Source: Rhexocercosporidium sp. MPI-PUGE-AT-0058 (Eukaryota; Ascomycota; Leotiomycetes; Helotiales). Taken from it: DNA of 64,000 nucleotides. Position 1 is the stretch's first letter, and each line of letters opens with the position of its first letter. The stretch spans positions 62,001 through 126,000 of the forward strand of contig JAGTJL010000026.1 in NCBI GenBank assembly GCA_020746875.1. Reading direction: 5' to 3'. Shown one piece after another: positions 45,751-57,561 of the stretch. The position numbers and the translations under genes are program-made. Under the pieces are notes generated by a model. That model saw only the letters and a list, made by a program, of their open reading frames with translations. It was not told the origin of the DNA and searched no databases.

Positions 45751-46944
45751 ATGTCACAAAACAACAATGGCATCACGGGCGGGCTAGAGAACACGACACT
45801 ACCAATTGCGATGACCCTCAGCGCTTTCACAGCAATAGCATGGTACAATGTCATCGATCTTAACGTCGTGATCTGGATGACTTTCAAACGCCGCCACGGG
45901 CTCTACTTCTACAGTTTACTGGCATCCTCCTGGGGAATCTTTGTCTTCGCTCTGTCATTTCTGATGAAGTTCTTCCAAGTGTGGAAAAATGATTACGTTT
46001 CTTGCGCTTTCATTACTATTGGCTGGTATGCCATGGTTACTGGTCAATCTCTTGTGTTGTATTCGCGGCTACATCTTGTGGTTCGGGACAAAAGGAAGGT
46101 TAGATGGGTTCTGTATATGATTATCATTGACGTGTTCCTCTTTCATTTTCCTACAACGGTCATGACTTTTGGAGTAAGTGTAATCAAGATCCTCATGTCT
46201 CGAAGCTCAAGTACTAACAGTCTATAGGCGAATTCACCAGCAGCGGACATTTTCTCCTACCCTTACTCCCTTATGGAAAAGATCCAAGTCACAGCCTTTT
46301 GTATCCAAGAATTCATAATCTCGGGCCTCTACGTCTACTACACGCGCCAAATCCTCAAACCCGGCGAATCCTTCCAAAAGAAACGCACCCGCACAGTCAT
46401 GCTGCACTTAGTCTACGTCAACATCCTCGTTATATTGATGGATATCACGCTTCTCTGTACCGAATACGCGAACCTCTACGAAATTCAAATCGCGTTCAAA
46501 GGTGCTCTATATAGTATCAAGCTGCGACTCGAATTCGCTATCCTCAATGATTTGATGTCTATCGCGGGCCCTGCCGATAATTCGCATGAAAGTCCGTATT
46601 CGCTTTCTGGCAGGGGGGATATTACGTTGGGAACGTTAAACAATCGGAATCAAGCTACTCGGGGCCAGGGCAATGAGGAAGCGAGAAATTATTCTTGCAC
46701 TGCGAGTGGGCAGACTACCTCGCCGTTCTCGGGCAAAGAGGATGACAATTGTGTTGTGATGAAGACAGAGGTGTTTGTGAAGAACGAGGAGCGTGGCGGG
46801 ATAGGAAGTGAGAGTGAAGATACCATATCAAGGGCTAAAGCAGTCGGAAGTCGTACGCACCCCGGGGCGAATGGGAGGAGCGGGCAACATAAGGCGCATT
46901 CTCCGAATTCGTCAGAGGTAGAGTTTGCGGAACAAGGCTATTAA
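45751..46944 (+). CDS. multi-pass membrane protein (fungal DUF7703-like)
   Basis: 379-aa protein from exons 45751-46173 and 46228-46944 (phase 0 intron). Seven hydrophobic helices can be traced, including FTAIAWYNVIDLNVVIWMTF, GLYFYSLLASSWGIFVFALS, CAFITIGWYAMVTGQSLVLY, VLYMIIIDVFLFHFPTTVMT, FCIQEFIISGLYVYY and VMLHLVYVNILVILMDITLL. YNVIDLNVVIWMTFKRRHGL and KIQVTAFCIQEFIISGLY are typical of a fungal integral-membrane family (DUF7703-type, from memory). The C-terminal 130 residues are hydrophilic, Ser/Gly-rich and probably cytosolic. The topology resembles a receptor, but no ligand or signalling role can be assigned. Confidence 0.85.
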
Positions 46945-48439
46945 GGCTCATGCAAGGATTTTTCTAGATCGTAATCGCCATTTGGTCCCGACAGCTGGGA
47001 GAGCGATGTACACTATAAGAAGATGTATTTAGTATTGAAATTTCAAGCGAAGCAGAATTGCAGATTTAATTTTCTAGTCCTATATTAATATTGGTTATAT
47101 AACCAAGCAACGAGACCCTCTGCCTCTGGATCCACCAGTCAAGTCAAGCCATCCGATTTGGCGGTGCTGAGACTTTTAGCGTCATTTTCAAAGGAGACCT
47201 CTTCGCGACGCCACACAACACAATTCCACAACGTGCTCGAAAAGAAATAATCTAACTAAGTTCTCTTGTTTTGAAGTAGACCTATTGATTTATATACTTG
47301 ATTTCCTTATATCTGTGATCTTGCTCTCAATACTACCCCATTACTTTTTGACGCTACAAGCGGCAAGCGAATCACCACCAAATCGGATATCATCCACCTG
47401 TTAGGCGACTTGTACGATGGCCTCGTACAGCGTATATGGAGGTTTCAAGTAAGATCACAGTTATGCAGTAATCACCCTATTCTCGAGTACTTAGATGACG
47501 TCCTCAGCTCTCGTAAAGAGGGGGACACACATAAATAGAATACCGAGATCAAGTAAAGCTTTATGACCTTTGTGAGCCCTGTGTCACCTATTAACTGACG
47601 TGGTAATTCCAACATTAAGCATGTCTCATAATTCTTTGACATTTTCAAGCCTTTTAATACAAATCGACGGCTGTCACCAAAGTTTTTGGAGATGTATGGA
47701 TGATGAAGATCTGGAATGAATAGAAACGAAGAGCTATCAGGGGACCGGTCTCAAATCTCTGGTTGGATTGTTCGGAGGGGATGGAAAACTTGGGAAGATA
47801 AAGGTGGTAAAGACTGGGCAGATGACGAACTTCTGCCTTACGTAGAAAATGAGTGAACGAGAACAAAAAACAGAGACAGATTCTCCTATCAATATTTGAG
47901 AGTTTTTATCATAGTCACACGGCACATCTTACCGTTCGAGCAGCTTATTCGTCCATCTTCCGGGAAAGCTGAGCTATCTACAGAAGAGGGAAGAATAGGG
48001 AGCCAAGGACGTGGATGAATTCTCTGATAGCAGCGACCGCTGTGGTGAAGGAATTAAGGGTCTTGGGATGTTCCCTGAGTCTTTCCGGTCTCTGGTGGTA
48101 GCTGCAGTGACATCTGAATACTGTACTATTGAGTAAAGGAATTAAAAAACGGAGGAGGATATGTCCATTTGAATCGAACCCAGATATTGTAGTTGGTGTA
48201 CGTACATATTTCCGAACTTCGAATGGTGGTAGGAATGTCTCCGAGAAAGAGACCAGTAACCCCTCCCTGCAGCCTTGAACTTTGGCGGCGACCTTCCATA
48301 AGTTACTTTCGGGGCCAATCGGTATCTATTGGGAATTTCGAGCGTCTCGATCCGAAGCTTTCGTGGGATGCGTTCAGTGGAACTGGAATAAAGTGCCTCG
48401 CTCATAATAATCCAGACGACTTATACCATGATAAAGAAC
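46945..48439. other. intergenic, AT-rich in places
   Basis: No coding signal beyond shadow frames; short minus-strand frames at 47654-47925 lack similarity. Confidence 0.45.
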
Positions 48440-48833
48440 ATGGACTCTTGGGTATTATTCTCCTAGGCCAGCTCGGGCAGTTCGCTACGCTCAAGAGTGC
48501 CCAAACAGTTTCGATAAGAACAAGCCTGGGTTTTCCTGACAATTACAGGTGGAGGAGAGAGCGCTAAAAATTCTGAAGGTCTTTGTTCGTCGGCGGGATG
48601 GAAATGTCACAGTCACCAATCGCTTGCGTGTACAGGTGGCCGAGGCGGACATCACCTTACCTTCCTTCACCCCTTTCCCGCTGCCCTCGACGGATGACGA
48701 CCAAGACGGCGACGAAGTAGATCCCTCTCGTGTTGTCATGGGTGATAAGGTCGCCGTTCAAGCTTGGTTTGGCAATTACGTCTCTATAAATAAGTCTGGG
48801 AAGACTGTATCTGACCCACGTTTCGCCTGTTGA
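48440..48833 (+). CDS. hypothetical 98-aa protein
   Basis: An open exon 48549-48833 (ALKILKVFVRRRDGNVTVTN, LRVQVAEADITLPSFTPF, KVAVQAWFGNYVSINKSGKT) has protein-like composition and is preceded by CTGAC and TTACAG, a good acceptor. A 12-nt first exon ATGGACTCTTGG (48440-48451) with donor GTATTA would give frame and a start Met (MDSW). This model is speculative. The GNYVSINKSGKT end is faintly like beta-trefoil/fascin strands, without further support. Confidence 0.35.
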
Positions 48834-49357
48834 AGTTGTGGAGGTTAATTACAAGCTAGTGTATCTGGTTCTTCGACCCTGAATATTAGCCCGGCTACCA
48901 AATGAAGACTTATACTACAGATATACGCGCCTTATCCTAACATATATTGATATGCAGTTTGTTTCTTCTCCTGTCCACTAAACCCGACTTTGCAGTTTTT
49001 GATAGTATGTCACGTGTCTAGGTGGGATGAAATCTTGTCGATATCATCCACTCAAGACCTGCCAACCGTCATTCTGACACCTTTTAACATTGGAACAATC
49101 CAATTCCATTATTCTAATCAATTTCGAAGGCTTCGTGTGAGCCGCAGGCCAGCACCCATGTTCGTGCCTCGACCAACTACGCCAGGCATTGAAGTCGTTC
49201 CAAAGCTGGATGTGGCGGACCATGTGTCTCCAGCCACCGTTGGCCGTTATGCCTAAAGCTTGATTGAAGTTACGGCGCAATTGCGGGGTTGTTTCACACT
49301 AACTAAAATCCTTATGCGCTTTCATCCGAGATCTGCGCGGCGATCATGTCTGAATTT
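48834..49357. other. intergenic
   Basis: No gene or clear repeat apart from the boundary of the repeat that starts near 49358. Confidence 0.4.
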
Positions 49358-49697
49358 GCGCGCCACAGCAGCCATAAGGCTGATGACTATTTCCTGGATA
49401 GGTGTAAGGCATTAGAGCTCGGACACCCCTTTATAAGTATTGGGGATATTTATAAGCTCGATGATAGAGCTGTGATAGAGGAACCGTGTTACAATACAAA
49501 TGGAGACTCTTTGTAAATCAGGCGTAAAGGCGAAAATGCGAACGTGATTTTCTATTAAGAAGAGTTTAAGGTGTCCTGGAATGGCCACGGAATATAATTT
49601 ATAAAAAATTATAGGAGATATTGAGATATGCACAAATTTCAAGATGCCCAAAGTCAAAGTACCTATCGTTTTTTTCGGCACGCTGGGATAGACGTTA
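49358..49697 (-). repeat. lone inverted-end copy related to the 10.8-19.5 kb block
   Basis: On the plus strand it contains GCGCGCCACAGCAGCCATAA at its start and ends GTCAAAGTACCT, then TCGGCACGCTGGGATAGACG and TTA. This follows the right end of the large block (GCGCGCCACACCAGCCACAA, GTCAAAGTACCT, CTCGGCACG, GGATGGACGTTA). Only one copy of the 17-bp subterminal motif is present. No opposite end was found nearby, so it is a solo end or a remnant of a deleted element. Confidence 0.6.
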
Positions 49698-49967
49698 CGT
49701 CAAAGTCCGATGTATATAAAAGATGGAGCTCGGAGTTTGATCAGATACGGTTGACCATCAAATATCATATCTACACCTCTCAACCAAATCCCCCGCCACC
49801 GTCAACCGGGCTCTCCAACCCCTCACCCAAAACCAGGCAAGTCTGGCATCACCACCTATTTCCAAATCCACTTCGAATCCATTTCTTGTTTTCCCTCGCT
49901 TATTCCAATCCCTGAGCTCCCTCGTGCTTTCTACTCTTCTCAAGCCCTTCTCATGACCCGAGCGTAT

Positions 49968-52900
49968 TCAAAAACCATCCCCACGCTTCAGAAGCGGTTC
50001 CCTAGCAGGATTATGCACGCTATCATCTAATCCTTGACTTTGGACACCGCCCATGAATCTCGATAGAGTACCAAGGAATGGATTACTAGACTTTTCCTTG
50101 ACGAGTGGGTCCTCTCCTTCTTTGCGGAGAGAAGAGACGGAGCCCGAGCCAGTGGGGATGAAGACTGGTGAGGGGGGTTTTTTATTCCCGTCGAGACTGC
50201 GGGCATAAGAGCTTCTTGTTCCAACTCTCCCTCCAGCTCTGGGACTTTCTGTTGAGGTGGATCGTAGATTACTGGCTCTGAGATGTGAAGGGATGATGGG
50301 CGCGAACCGAAGGAGCGCCGAGGAGGAGGTGGCGGCTGGGGAGAACTAGAGGAGTTGTGTCGAATCGCTGCAAGGGCAGAGATGGGACTAGGTGCTATAG
50401 CTGGGGAGCCTTGAGGCGAGGCTAATTCGAAGACTGAGCGTGTTCTGGCGAAGAGACTTCCGGGACTACCCGTGGGTACTGGGGCGGTGGAGGCTTTGAG
50501 ACGCTAGGCGATGGGGATGAAGAGGGGCTCTGAGGAACTGGGGAGGGAGATGACTGAGAGTTGAGGGATGGGCGAGATGGGGCCCTGGGAAGGTTTTTTG
50601 TTGCCTCCAAAGGTATTTCTGTTGTTGGAGTCTTGTTGGAATCGTACATTGGACTGTTTTGATTGATCGACGATGTCTTGAAGGGGTTACTGCTCGCTGT
50701 GGTCGGCGATTTGGCCGTATCTAAGTTGCCAGGAGTAGCAAACGGGCTGCTCTCGGTCCCTTGAATTGGTGAAATTTCAGCTCGATGAGTCTCCAATCCA
50801 GTCTGTACACCAATGGGACCATTGCTCGTACTTGACTTGCTCTGGGTATGCTCACTCAAGTCTGCGTAGCTATCCTTGGGTGATACGAAAGATGGATACG
50901 CGCTCACAAGACTTGGATCCAGAGCTGGCTCTTTCGTAGGCTCTGTAGTCAAGTCGTGGGTCATCTGTGAGCTCTCGGTCATCCCACGTTCTCGGCCAGA
51001 GTCCCTGATCATCGGCTCATTGTGTGAAAGGCTGTCCACAAAGGGGCTTGACGATGTGTCAGACGGAGTGGTTGGGATAGAATCTGACTGGGCATATGAC
51101 TCGAAAGATGGCACAGTATCAGCAGTGTGTGTTCGAACATGGAGAGAGGACTCGTATCGTGGAGAATCGATCTGCGCATATTTTGGCTCATCGTCTTCGA
51201 AAGAGACAGCGCGGGGTCGAGTTGAGTTTTCAAGCGAGTATTCGACGGCTGGCTGATAGTTGTCTAGTTGCGCCTGGCGGACCGCTGGGATATCAGAACG
51301 GACAGCGTCGACGAAATTGGCGAAAAGGCCAGATGATCGGTGCGATGAGTAGGTATCGTTGAATTCTGTCAAAGCGCCGTGTTCTGGAACAATTTCGAGG
51401 GGAGTCTCTGCAATTTGGAAGTTCTGATCAGCTAGATTCTCACGTGGGTCGCGTTCTGAATTGCTGTCTTCTTCCGAATCATCATCATCGAACAAGTCAT
51501 CTGCATCTTGAACTGTGTGGGGTGACTCGAGATGGTTGTCTATCCCTGACAAAGATGTGATAGGGGTCGTAGGTCTAGGTACCGCATATCTTTCTTCGAA
51601 GCTCATGTCTTCGCTGTCATTGCTCGCAGCTGAGGCTTTTCTGGCTGATGTTGGGAGGTACTCGTCCTCATTTGTCATTCGATGAACTGGTTTTGGTCTC
51701 AAACTTCCAAACGGCTGCTCGGCATCAGACTCCTCATCTTGGTCTTTGTCGTCACTTTGAGACCAATTATGGCTGCTCTCTGGGGGTCCTTCAAGTGCAA
51801 GATGAGTATCGCCATGGATATCCGCGCCGTTAGCAACATCCCGTAACTCCCAGGGATTGTCTTTAACATGCTGGTCAAAATTATGTCGGTGGTTCTCTGT
51901 TTCAATAGACTGCAAAGCATTATCTCGAGTAGATGAAACAGCATGCTCTTGAGCGCTGAGAGGATTGGAGTCGGTTTCTGGTATTCTAGTTTCTTCATTG
52001 TCATCTAATTCAGATGATGCAGATTTATAGTCTTCAATAGATTGATTTTCAAGTTCTTCGATGCTTCTCGTCGGTCGGCTATTATCATCAGGGACAATGA
52101 TCAAGTCGTGACTCTTTGGTACTAGTGAGGCTTCCACATCAGCAGAAGGCAAATCTTGACTTTTGATCAGGTCTTCCGCAATACCATGTTCTATGCGGTG
52201 GACTTGGCTTTGTGGCGATCCGCTAGGAATTTCAGAAGGTTGGTCAGTGTGTAGTTCGGTATTCCCATTCGACAAAATAGATTCATGCAAGTCTTGAACG
52301 TCATTCACTATTGTCATCAAACTTGGATCTTCAGGGACTTTTGATATGTTATCAAGAGTGCCTTCCTTCGGTTCATCATCGACAGGCGCCTGTGAATCTT
52401 TCTGATCCTCTGATGTATCGTTCGCAGGTAACATCATCTCCTGCGATTCAAGCTCCTTTCCGATCAAATTTTCCGAGGAGGCTACGGGCGTCATTTGCGT
52501 CGATTCGGCAGCAGATCCAGACATGGGCGTGTGGTTTGATAGCGGGCTTGACAAGTGGTCCTTGAGAATCTCAGATTTAGATGCATCGACTGGAAGATGC
52601 GATCTTTCAACGTCGTCGACGTTTCTGCTAACTGCCGGTAAATCACCCTGCACAAAGTCCATGACTGGCGAATCTAGAGATTTCGAGATATCTTTACTGG
52701 TTATGGCCTCGGAACTGTCTTCCGATATATCAAGTTTACTTTTGTCTTCGGCGACATCCAAAGACGTGGGCAAATGAGCAATTAGTTGCTCGCCTGAAGC
52801 TTCGTCATCTGTTGGCTGCTTAAGAACAGCGCCGTTGTCCATGTGGCCTTCTGACTGCTCAATATGGTCAAAAGCTTGCTCATTTGATTCCGAAGCAGCT

Positions 52901-55900
52901 GCCTCTTCACTATTAGTTTCAGTAGGTCGAGGTGATTTGTCGTCCTTGGTTGAACTGGCTTTCGGCCAATTGTCGTCGCCATCAGTGTCCTGTGTGGCTT
53001 TCTCCTCGCCACTTCCCTCGTCTGAGACCTCTTCTTTACTTTGGCCCAATGCCGGTTCAACGTCTCCAGGCTTCGCATATCCTACACGCTCGACTTTCGT
53101 AGACGTGTCTTGTTGAGGTAGGGTATCAATTATTTCATCCTGGTCATGAGTGGAAGATATGTCCAAGTACTTATTGTCTGACGGAGATGTGATTTTGCCG
53201 TCATGCTCTGGTTTTCGCTGATCTTCCAGACTCTGAGTATCCAACGTTTCGGGTGCTTCGGCATCGAATCCAGTCATAAGCATTCTCTCTTGGGTTGTTG
53301 TTGCGGCTGGCTCATCGCTTGGCTCAAAAGCCGAATCACGATCAGCTGGAACTGGCACCGCGACCTCAAAGCTCTTCACATCTGAGGCAGGGTCCAAGAG
53401 TTCAACTTCGTTGTCGCTTGGGTCGACGCTAGGATTGGCAAGCTGGGATACTGAATCGCCAGTGTCTGAATCCTTGATTGGAACATCTGCCGAACCATCC
53501 AAAGACTTGCTTTGCTCCTCATCTATTGGACTTGTGCCACCAGGAGAATCGGGATTGTTGACCTGCGCAATCGATTCTTCTATCTGATAAGTCATGGATG
53601 AAATATCGTCTCCCTTCTCTTCGTTGTTGTCAGTTGACCGAGTTGGAGATGGAACGTTGTTTGCAGTTTCGTCGAGGTTCCCAATCTGCAGCTCGGGATA
53701 TACATCCTTGAATACGTTCTCCTCAGTCTCTGGGCGATGTACAGTCTCACGATTCTCACTCTTAGATACAATGCCATCGACCAAAACCATGCTGGGTAGC
53801 ACTTCCAGAGCCGTACCGTTCTCATGAAGATCATCCGACGGTTTCCTGCTCTCAGATCCATGATTTTCATTGCTTGGTGAGTCAGGAGCCTTTTGCTGGC
53901 CTTCATTGTGTACTATCTCAGCAGTTGACGATTTCAAGCTTGAATCTTCCAGGTTGGATGAAAGCTCAACCTGCTCGGATCTATGGAGGTGCTCTGGTTC
54001 GGTGTCCGCATCGTCAAATTCCGTCAGCAGTGTGGTAGGGCCATGTTTTTCAAGGCTATCAGACTCCAATCGAGCGTCCTCTGTTTTCCTGAGTTCGTCC
54101 TTATGAGATAGCATTGGCTGTTCTGGAGCGGAATTGTTGTTCAGTGAGCCTGAATCCGTGTCTGGAAAACCAGTACCGTCATCTCGGATAGAATGATCCG
54201 CTATTGGAGCTTGCTCAATGCTTCGCTCATGCTCCACAGATAAGTTGTCTTCGACGTGAGCAATCAGAGGAGTGGAATGTTCCTTGGTCGCAGTGCTTTT
54301 CTGCCCGACTGAGTCTGTCCCGTGACTTTTGGGGGTCTTGTCGTTTTCCGGGTCCGGGACAGTGTCTTCATGTCCGTTGAGCAAAATCTTTTCGTCTTCT
54401 ATATGTGAATTTTGCTCTTCAACCGCAATTGACTGGCTCTGTGAAAGGCTTTGTTGACTTTGATCCTGGGAGTTATTGTCATGGATCCCGCTGTCCTCTT
54501 CGGAATCTCGATTCTGACTGTTGTCTAGTCTTATACTTGGAGATTCGACCACTGAAAGTTCAGCATCAGCTAAAGGACTGAGTGATCGCTGATTTTCTTC
54601 CTCGAGTTGCGTGACTGGACTCCCCATCACTCCGGACTCTCGCGTAGCGACCGATCCATTCTTCTGTGTCTCATTTCCTTCTTTCTCAACGTCTGAGAAG
54701 CTTGTACCCTCAGTCTGCTCTCTGCCCTCCTCTAGCTTCATCGGGATTTCTGTGTTGTCATGAAGTTCGTCACGTATTTCATTTTCCTCAGGTCCCTCGC
54801 CATCCCGAGTCCCAGTAAATGCTCTCTCGCCTGATGCTAGAGCCAATGTTGTGGAATTGTCAATTGCCCACTGTTCAATCAGACTGGACGGACTCTCGGT
54901 CTGGGGGAGGGCATCAAGACTGCCGTTGACTGTTAATTGGTCATTTGAAGGAACTTCAGCTTCTTCGACTAGAGCTGGCGACTTTTGAACAAAGTCCCGG
55001 GCATCCTTCGGGGTGTTTTTGAGGGAACTATCAGATTCCGAAGGGTCATGTTTTGCTTCACCGCCAGCGATCTTCTCGTCAGACGAGATGCTGCCGAAGG
55101 ACTCGTTCTTCAAGTCCGTAAGGATCCCATTCTCGATGCTTTGATGTGGTGTATCGCTGGGATTGTCCGACTTGGGGCTTGAAATGAATAAATCGACACT
55201 TGAATCCACATCTTTCGACTTTGATAATGCAGGATAGCTGTCGGTTCTTGACTGAGACTGCTCGTCCACCAGAGTCCCTTCGCTGAGCTCGTCTTCGGGA
55301 AATGGCGGAATATCTTCGCCTTTTACGAGATTCGGAGATTGCAACGACTCTTGGATAACCTCATGCGATGATGCCTTGCTCAAAAGATCATCCTTGAGTA
55401 TTTCAGGATTGAAAGCCGAGTCGATGTCATTTTCAGGCTTCGACTCAGAAGATAGCTCTCTATTCTGGCCGACAGCTGGCGTTTCTGTGGACAGATTCTC
55501 GTTCCATGTTCCATCGGGCTCTTGAAATGGATTTCGCCAGGGGCTTTTAACTTCGGAGTGCCTGTTGGGCAGATCTCTTGGGTTTCCGTCAGGATCAGGT
55601 GTGATCGAAAGTGTGGTGGGCATTGCTGGTTTTTCGATAGACTTGGGTGAATTGGGTAGCGAAATATCGGCCAAGTCTCTCGTCTGATCTTCTTCAACAT
55701 GGGCATCGACGATTGCACCTTTAGGCTTCGATACCGACTCATCTTCTTCGGTGGTGGTACTGGGATCAACCAAGTCTCCCGTACCAGCAAAATCGACATT
55801 CGAAGCTTCCTTCCCGAGCCATGCCCCAGGCTCCGGTGTCTTGACCTCCTTGTTCTCAGCCGGAAGAGCAGATGTGCCTACAACATTCTCGTGCAGGTTG

Positions 55901-56668
55901 CCCTGCTCCATCAACCCGGCTCTACTCAAAGTCCTCGTCCGGCTTCGATATTGGATTTTCGGAATCACAGTTGGCAGATTGAGTGCCTTGTCGATTTCTG
56001 CGTTGATTGCCTTCGTCCACACGTCAGCTCTCCAGCTCAAAGTACATTTCTAAGATCTTGAACTCGGAAAATCCATCAATATCACCAGAATGAAAGGAAT
56101 GAAAAGGAAGAAAAGAACGAGATTATCAACGAGAAAGAGTACTCACTCTACGCTTCTCATCCAACTCCCTCAAAGCCTTCTTTCCTTCTTCGACTTTCGC
56201 CTCGATCTCGTCCTCCACGCGTTCAAGCTCCTTTTCGATATCCTCCGCGAGTTTCAATTCGCGCTCCTCTCGTTCAGCCTCTCTACACTCGTCCTCCTCT
56301 TGCTTGGCCTTCTCCCTCTCCACTTCCTCCTCTCTGATTCTCTGTCTCCTCTCCTCGTCTTCTCTCTCTCGTTTTCTCAATATCTCTTCCCATTCCTTTT
56401 TACGCTGTTCCTCCAGCTCCTCGGCCTCTTTATTTCTTTGTGCTTCAAGCTCATCTTGTTCCTTCAAGCGCTGGTTGGCGAGTACTTGGAGAGCCTGTGC
56501 GTGTGCAGTCCGGAGGTCGAAGATCTTGGCTTCACGCTCGGATGCAAGGCGTTGCAGCTCTGCTTCATGGGTTGGGTGGGAGGATAGTGATTGGAGCGTC
56601 GCGTGGATGCTGTCGATGTTCGTGTGCAGGGCAGTGACGAGGGTTTTGACTACCTCGTGGGAAGTCAT
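49968..56668 (-). CDS. giant acidic disordered protein with N-terminal coiled coil
   Basis: Exon 1 (56668-56147, 174 codons) is a Glu/Arg-rich coiled coil starting MTSHEVVKTLVTALHTNIDS. It joins in phase at 56049 (or a little later) to a frame running to a TAG at 50424-50422, about 1875 codons of Ser/Asp/Glu-rich disordered sequence. PTVIPKIQYRSRTRTLSRAG near its start and SSGLFANFVDAVRSDIP near its end look conserved. Coding-like sequence continues past the stop: in one other frame (about 50503-50330) PTGSPGSLFARTRSVFELAS, and in the third (about 50353-49968) FIPTGSGSVSSLRKEGEDPL and SNPFLGTLSRFMGGVQSQGL, ending REPLLKRGDGF at 49968. Small introns or sequence indels must join these; I could not resolve them. 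Function unknown; a cytoskeletal or polarity scaffold is possible. Confidence 0.7.
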
Positions 56669-57561
56669 GGTGTTGTGTGTAAGTAGTATATGAAATAATC
56701 AAGAATGCAGCGACCAGCGGAAATGAATAAAAATGAAGTCGTATTTGCACCAGCAGATGACGTTGTAGTAGAGTGAAAGAAGGCAGAAGCAGAGAGGAAT
56801 GGAAAGAAGACACTTCGGATGGCAGGAAAACTCTAGGAGCCAGCCAGTTCCTCATACAGCACGCCGTTAACAATGCGAAAATAAAGTTAGAGAGAAAGTC
56901 AGGACAGAAAAGCAGGATGACGAATGGTCTCCTCGCTGGAGCAGACAACCCCAGGCGGTGGAAGGATACCCATGATACACCAACTTAGCTAGATCTCAGC
57001 TCTTCCATCGTGCATTGAGGCTCTGGGATTGGGAATCAGACGAATCATGAAGTCGCATGACGATGTAGCATGATACGGTAAATTCATGCGGTTTCAACGG
57101 GGTGGAGGAGGTTCATGCTTCATCTTTCCCCCTGGCTTTGCTGGCTTCGAGAAACTTCTCTTCACAAATGAATCGTTGGAAGGAAATTTGAAATGAAAAT
57201 TAGGCATTTGCATGTTTGGTACGGAAGAGACGTAGATACTTAGAAGATGAGATGCATGGTGTAGTTATTATTGGGAGATAGAGAAAGAGAGTAGAGAAAG
57301 AGAGAGCAGGGGATGAAATAAAGTTGAGGATGAGACACGGTTGTCGGCTCCGGGCCCGAATCCATGGACCTCGCTTCCCTGGTTGACAGACACCACTAGG
57401 ATAGATCAAACATGTACTGTAGAAGGGCGGGCTAAGAAAAGGCTCTACCCTACTCTACTCGAATTAATATACTTTGGGACGTGTATCTTCAATTGAATGA
57501 GAGCTTCATGACAGAAGACGGGTATATTCTAAACAAAAATCAAGCAGCAAAAAGTACGCCA
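56669..57561. other. intergenic region
   Basis: Promoter of the giant-protein gene on one side and 3' flank of the glycosyltransferase gene on the other. Purine-rich stretches, no gene seen. Confidence 0.45.

Noticed and set aside
48166..48180. GAATCGAACCC, resembling a tRNA B box in reverse
   Set aside because: No pairing T-stem, A box or acceptor stem could be built around it.
50876..51256. 126-codon plus-strand frame and several others up to 55799
   Set aside because: Antisense or off-frame shadows of the giant Ser/Asp/Glu-rich gene.
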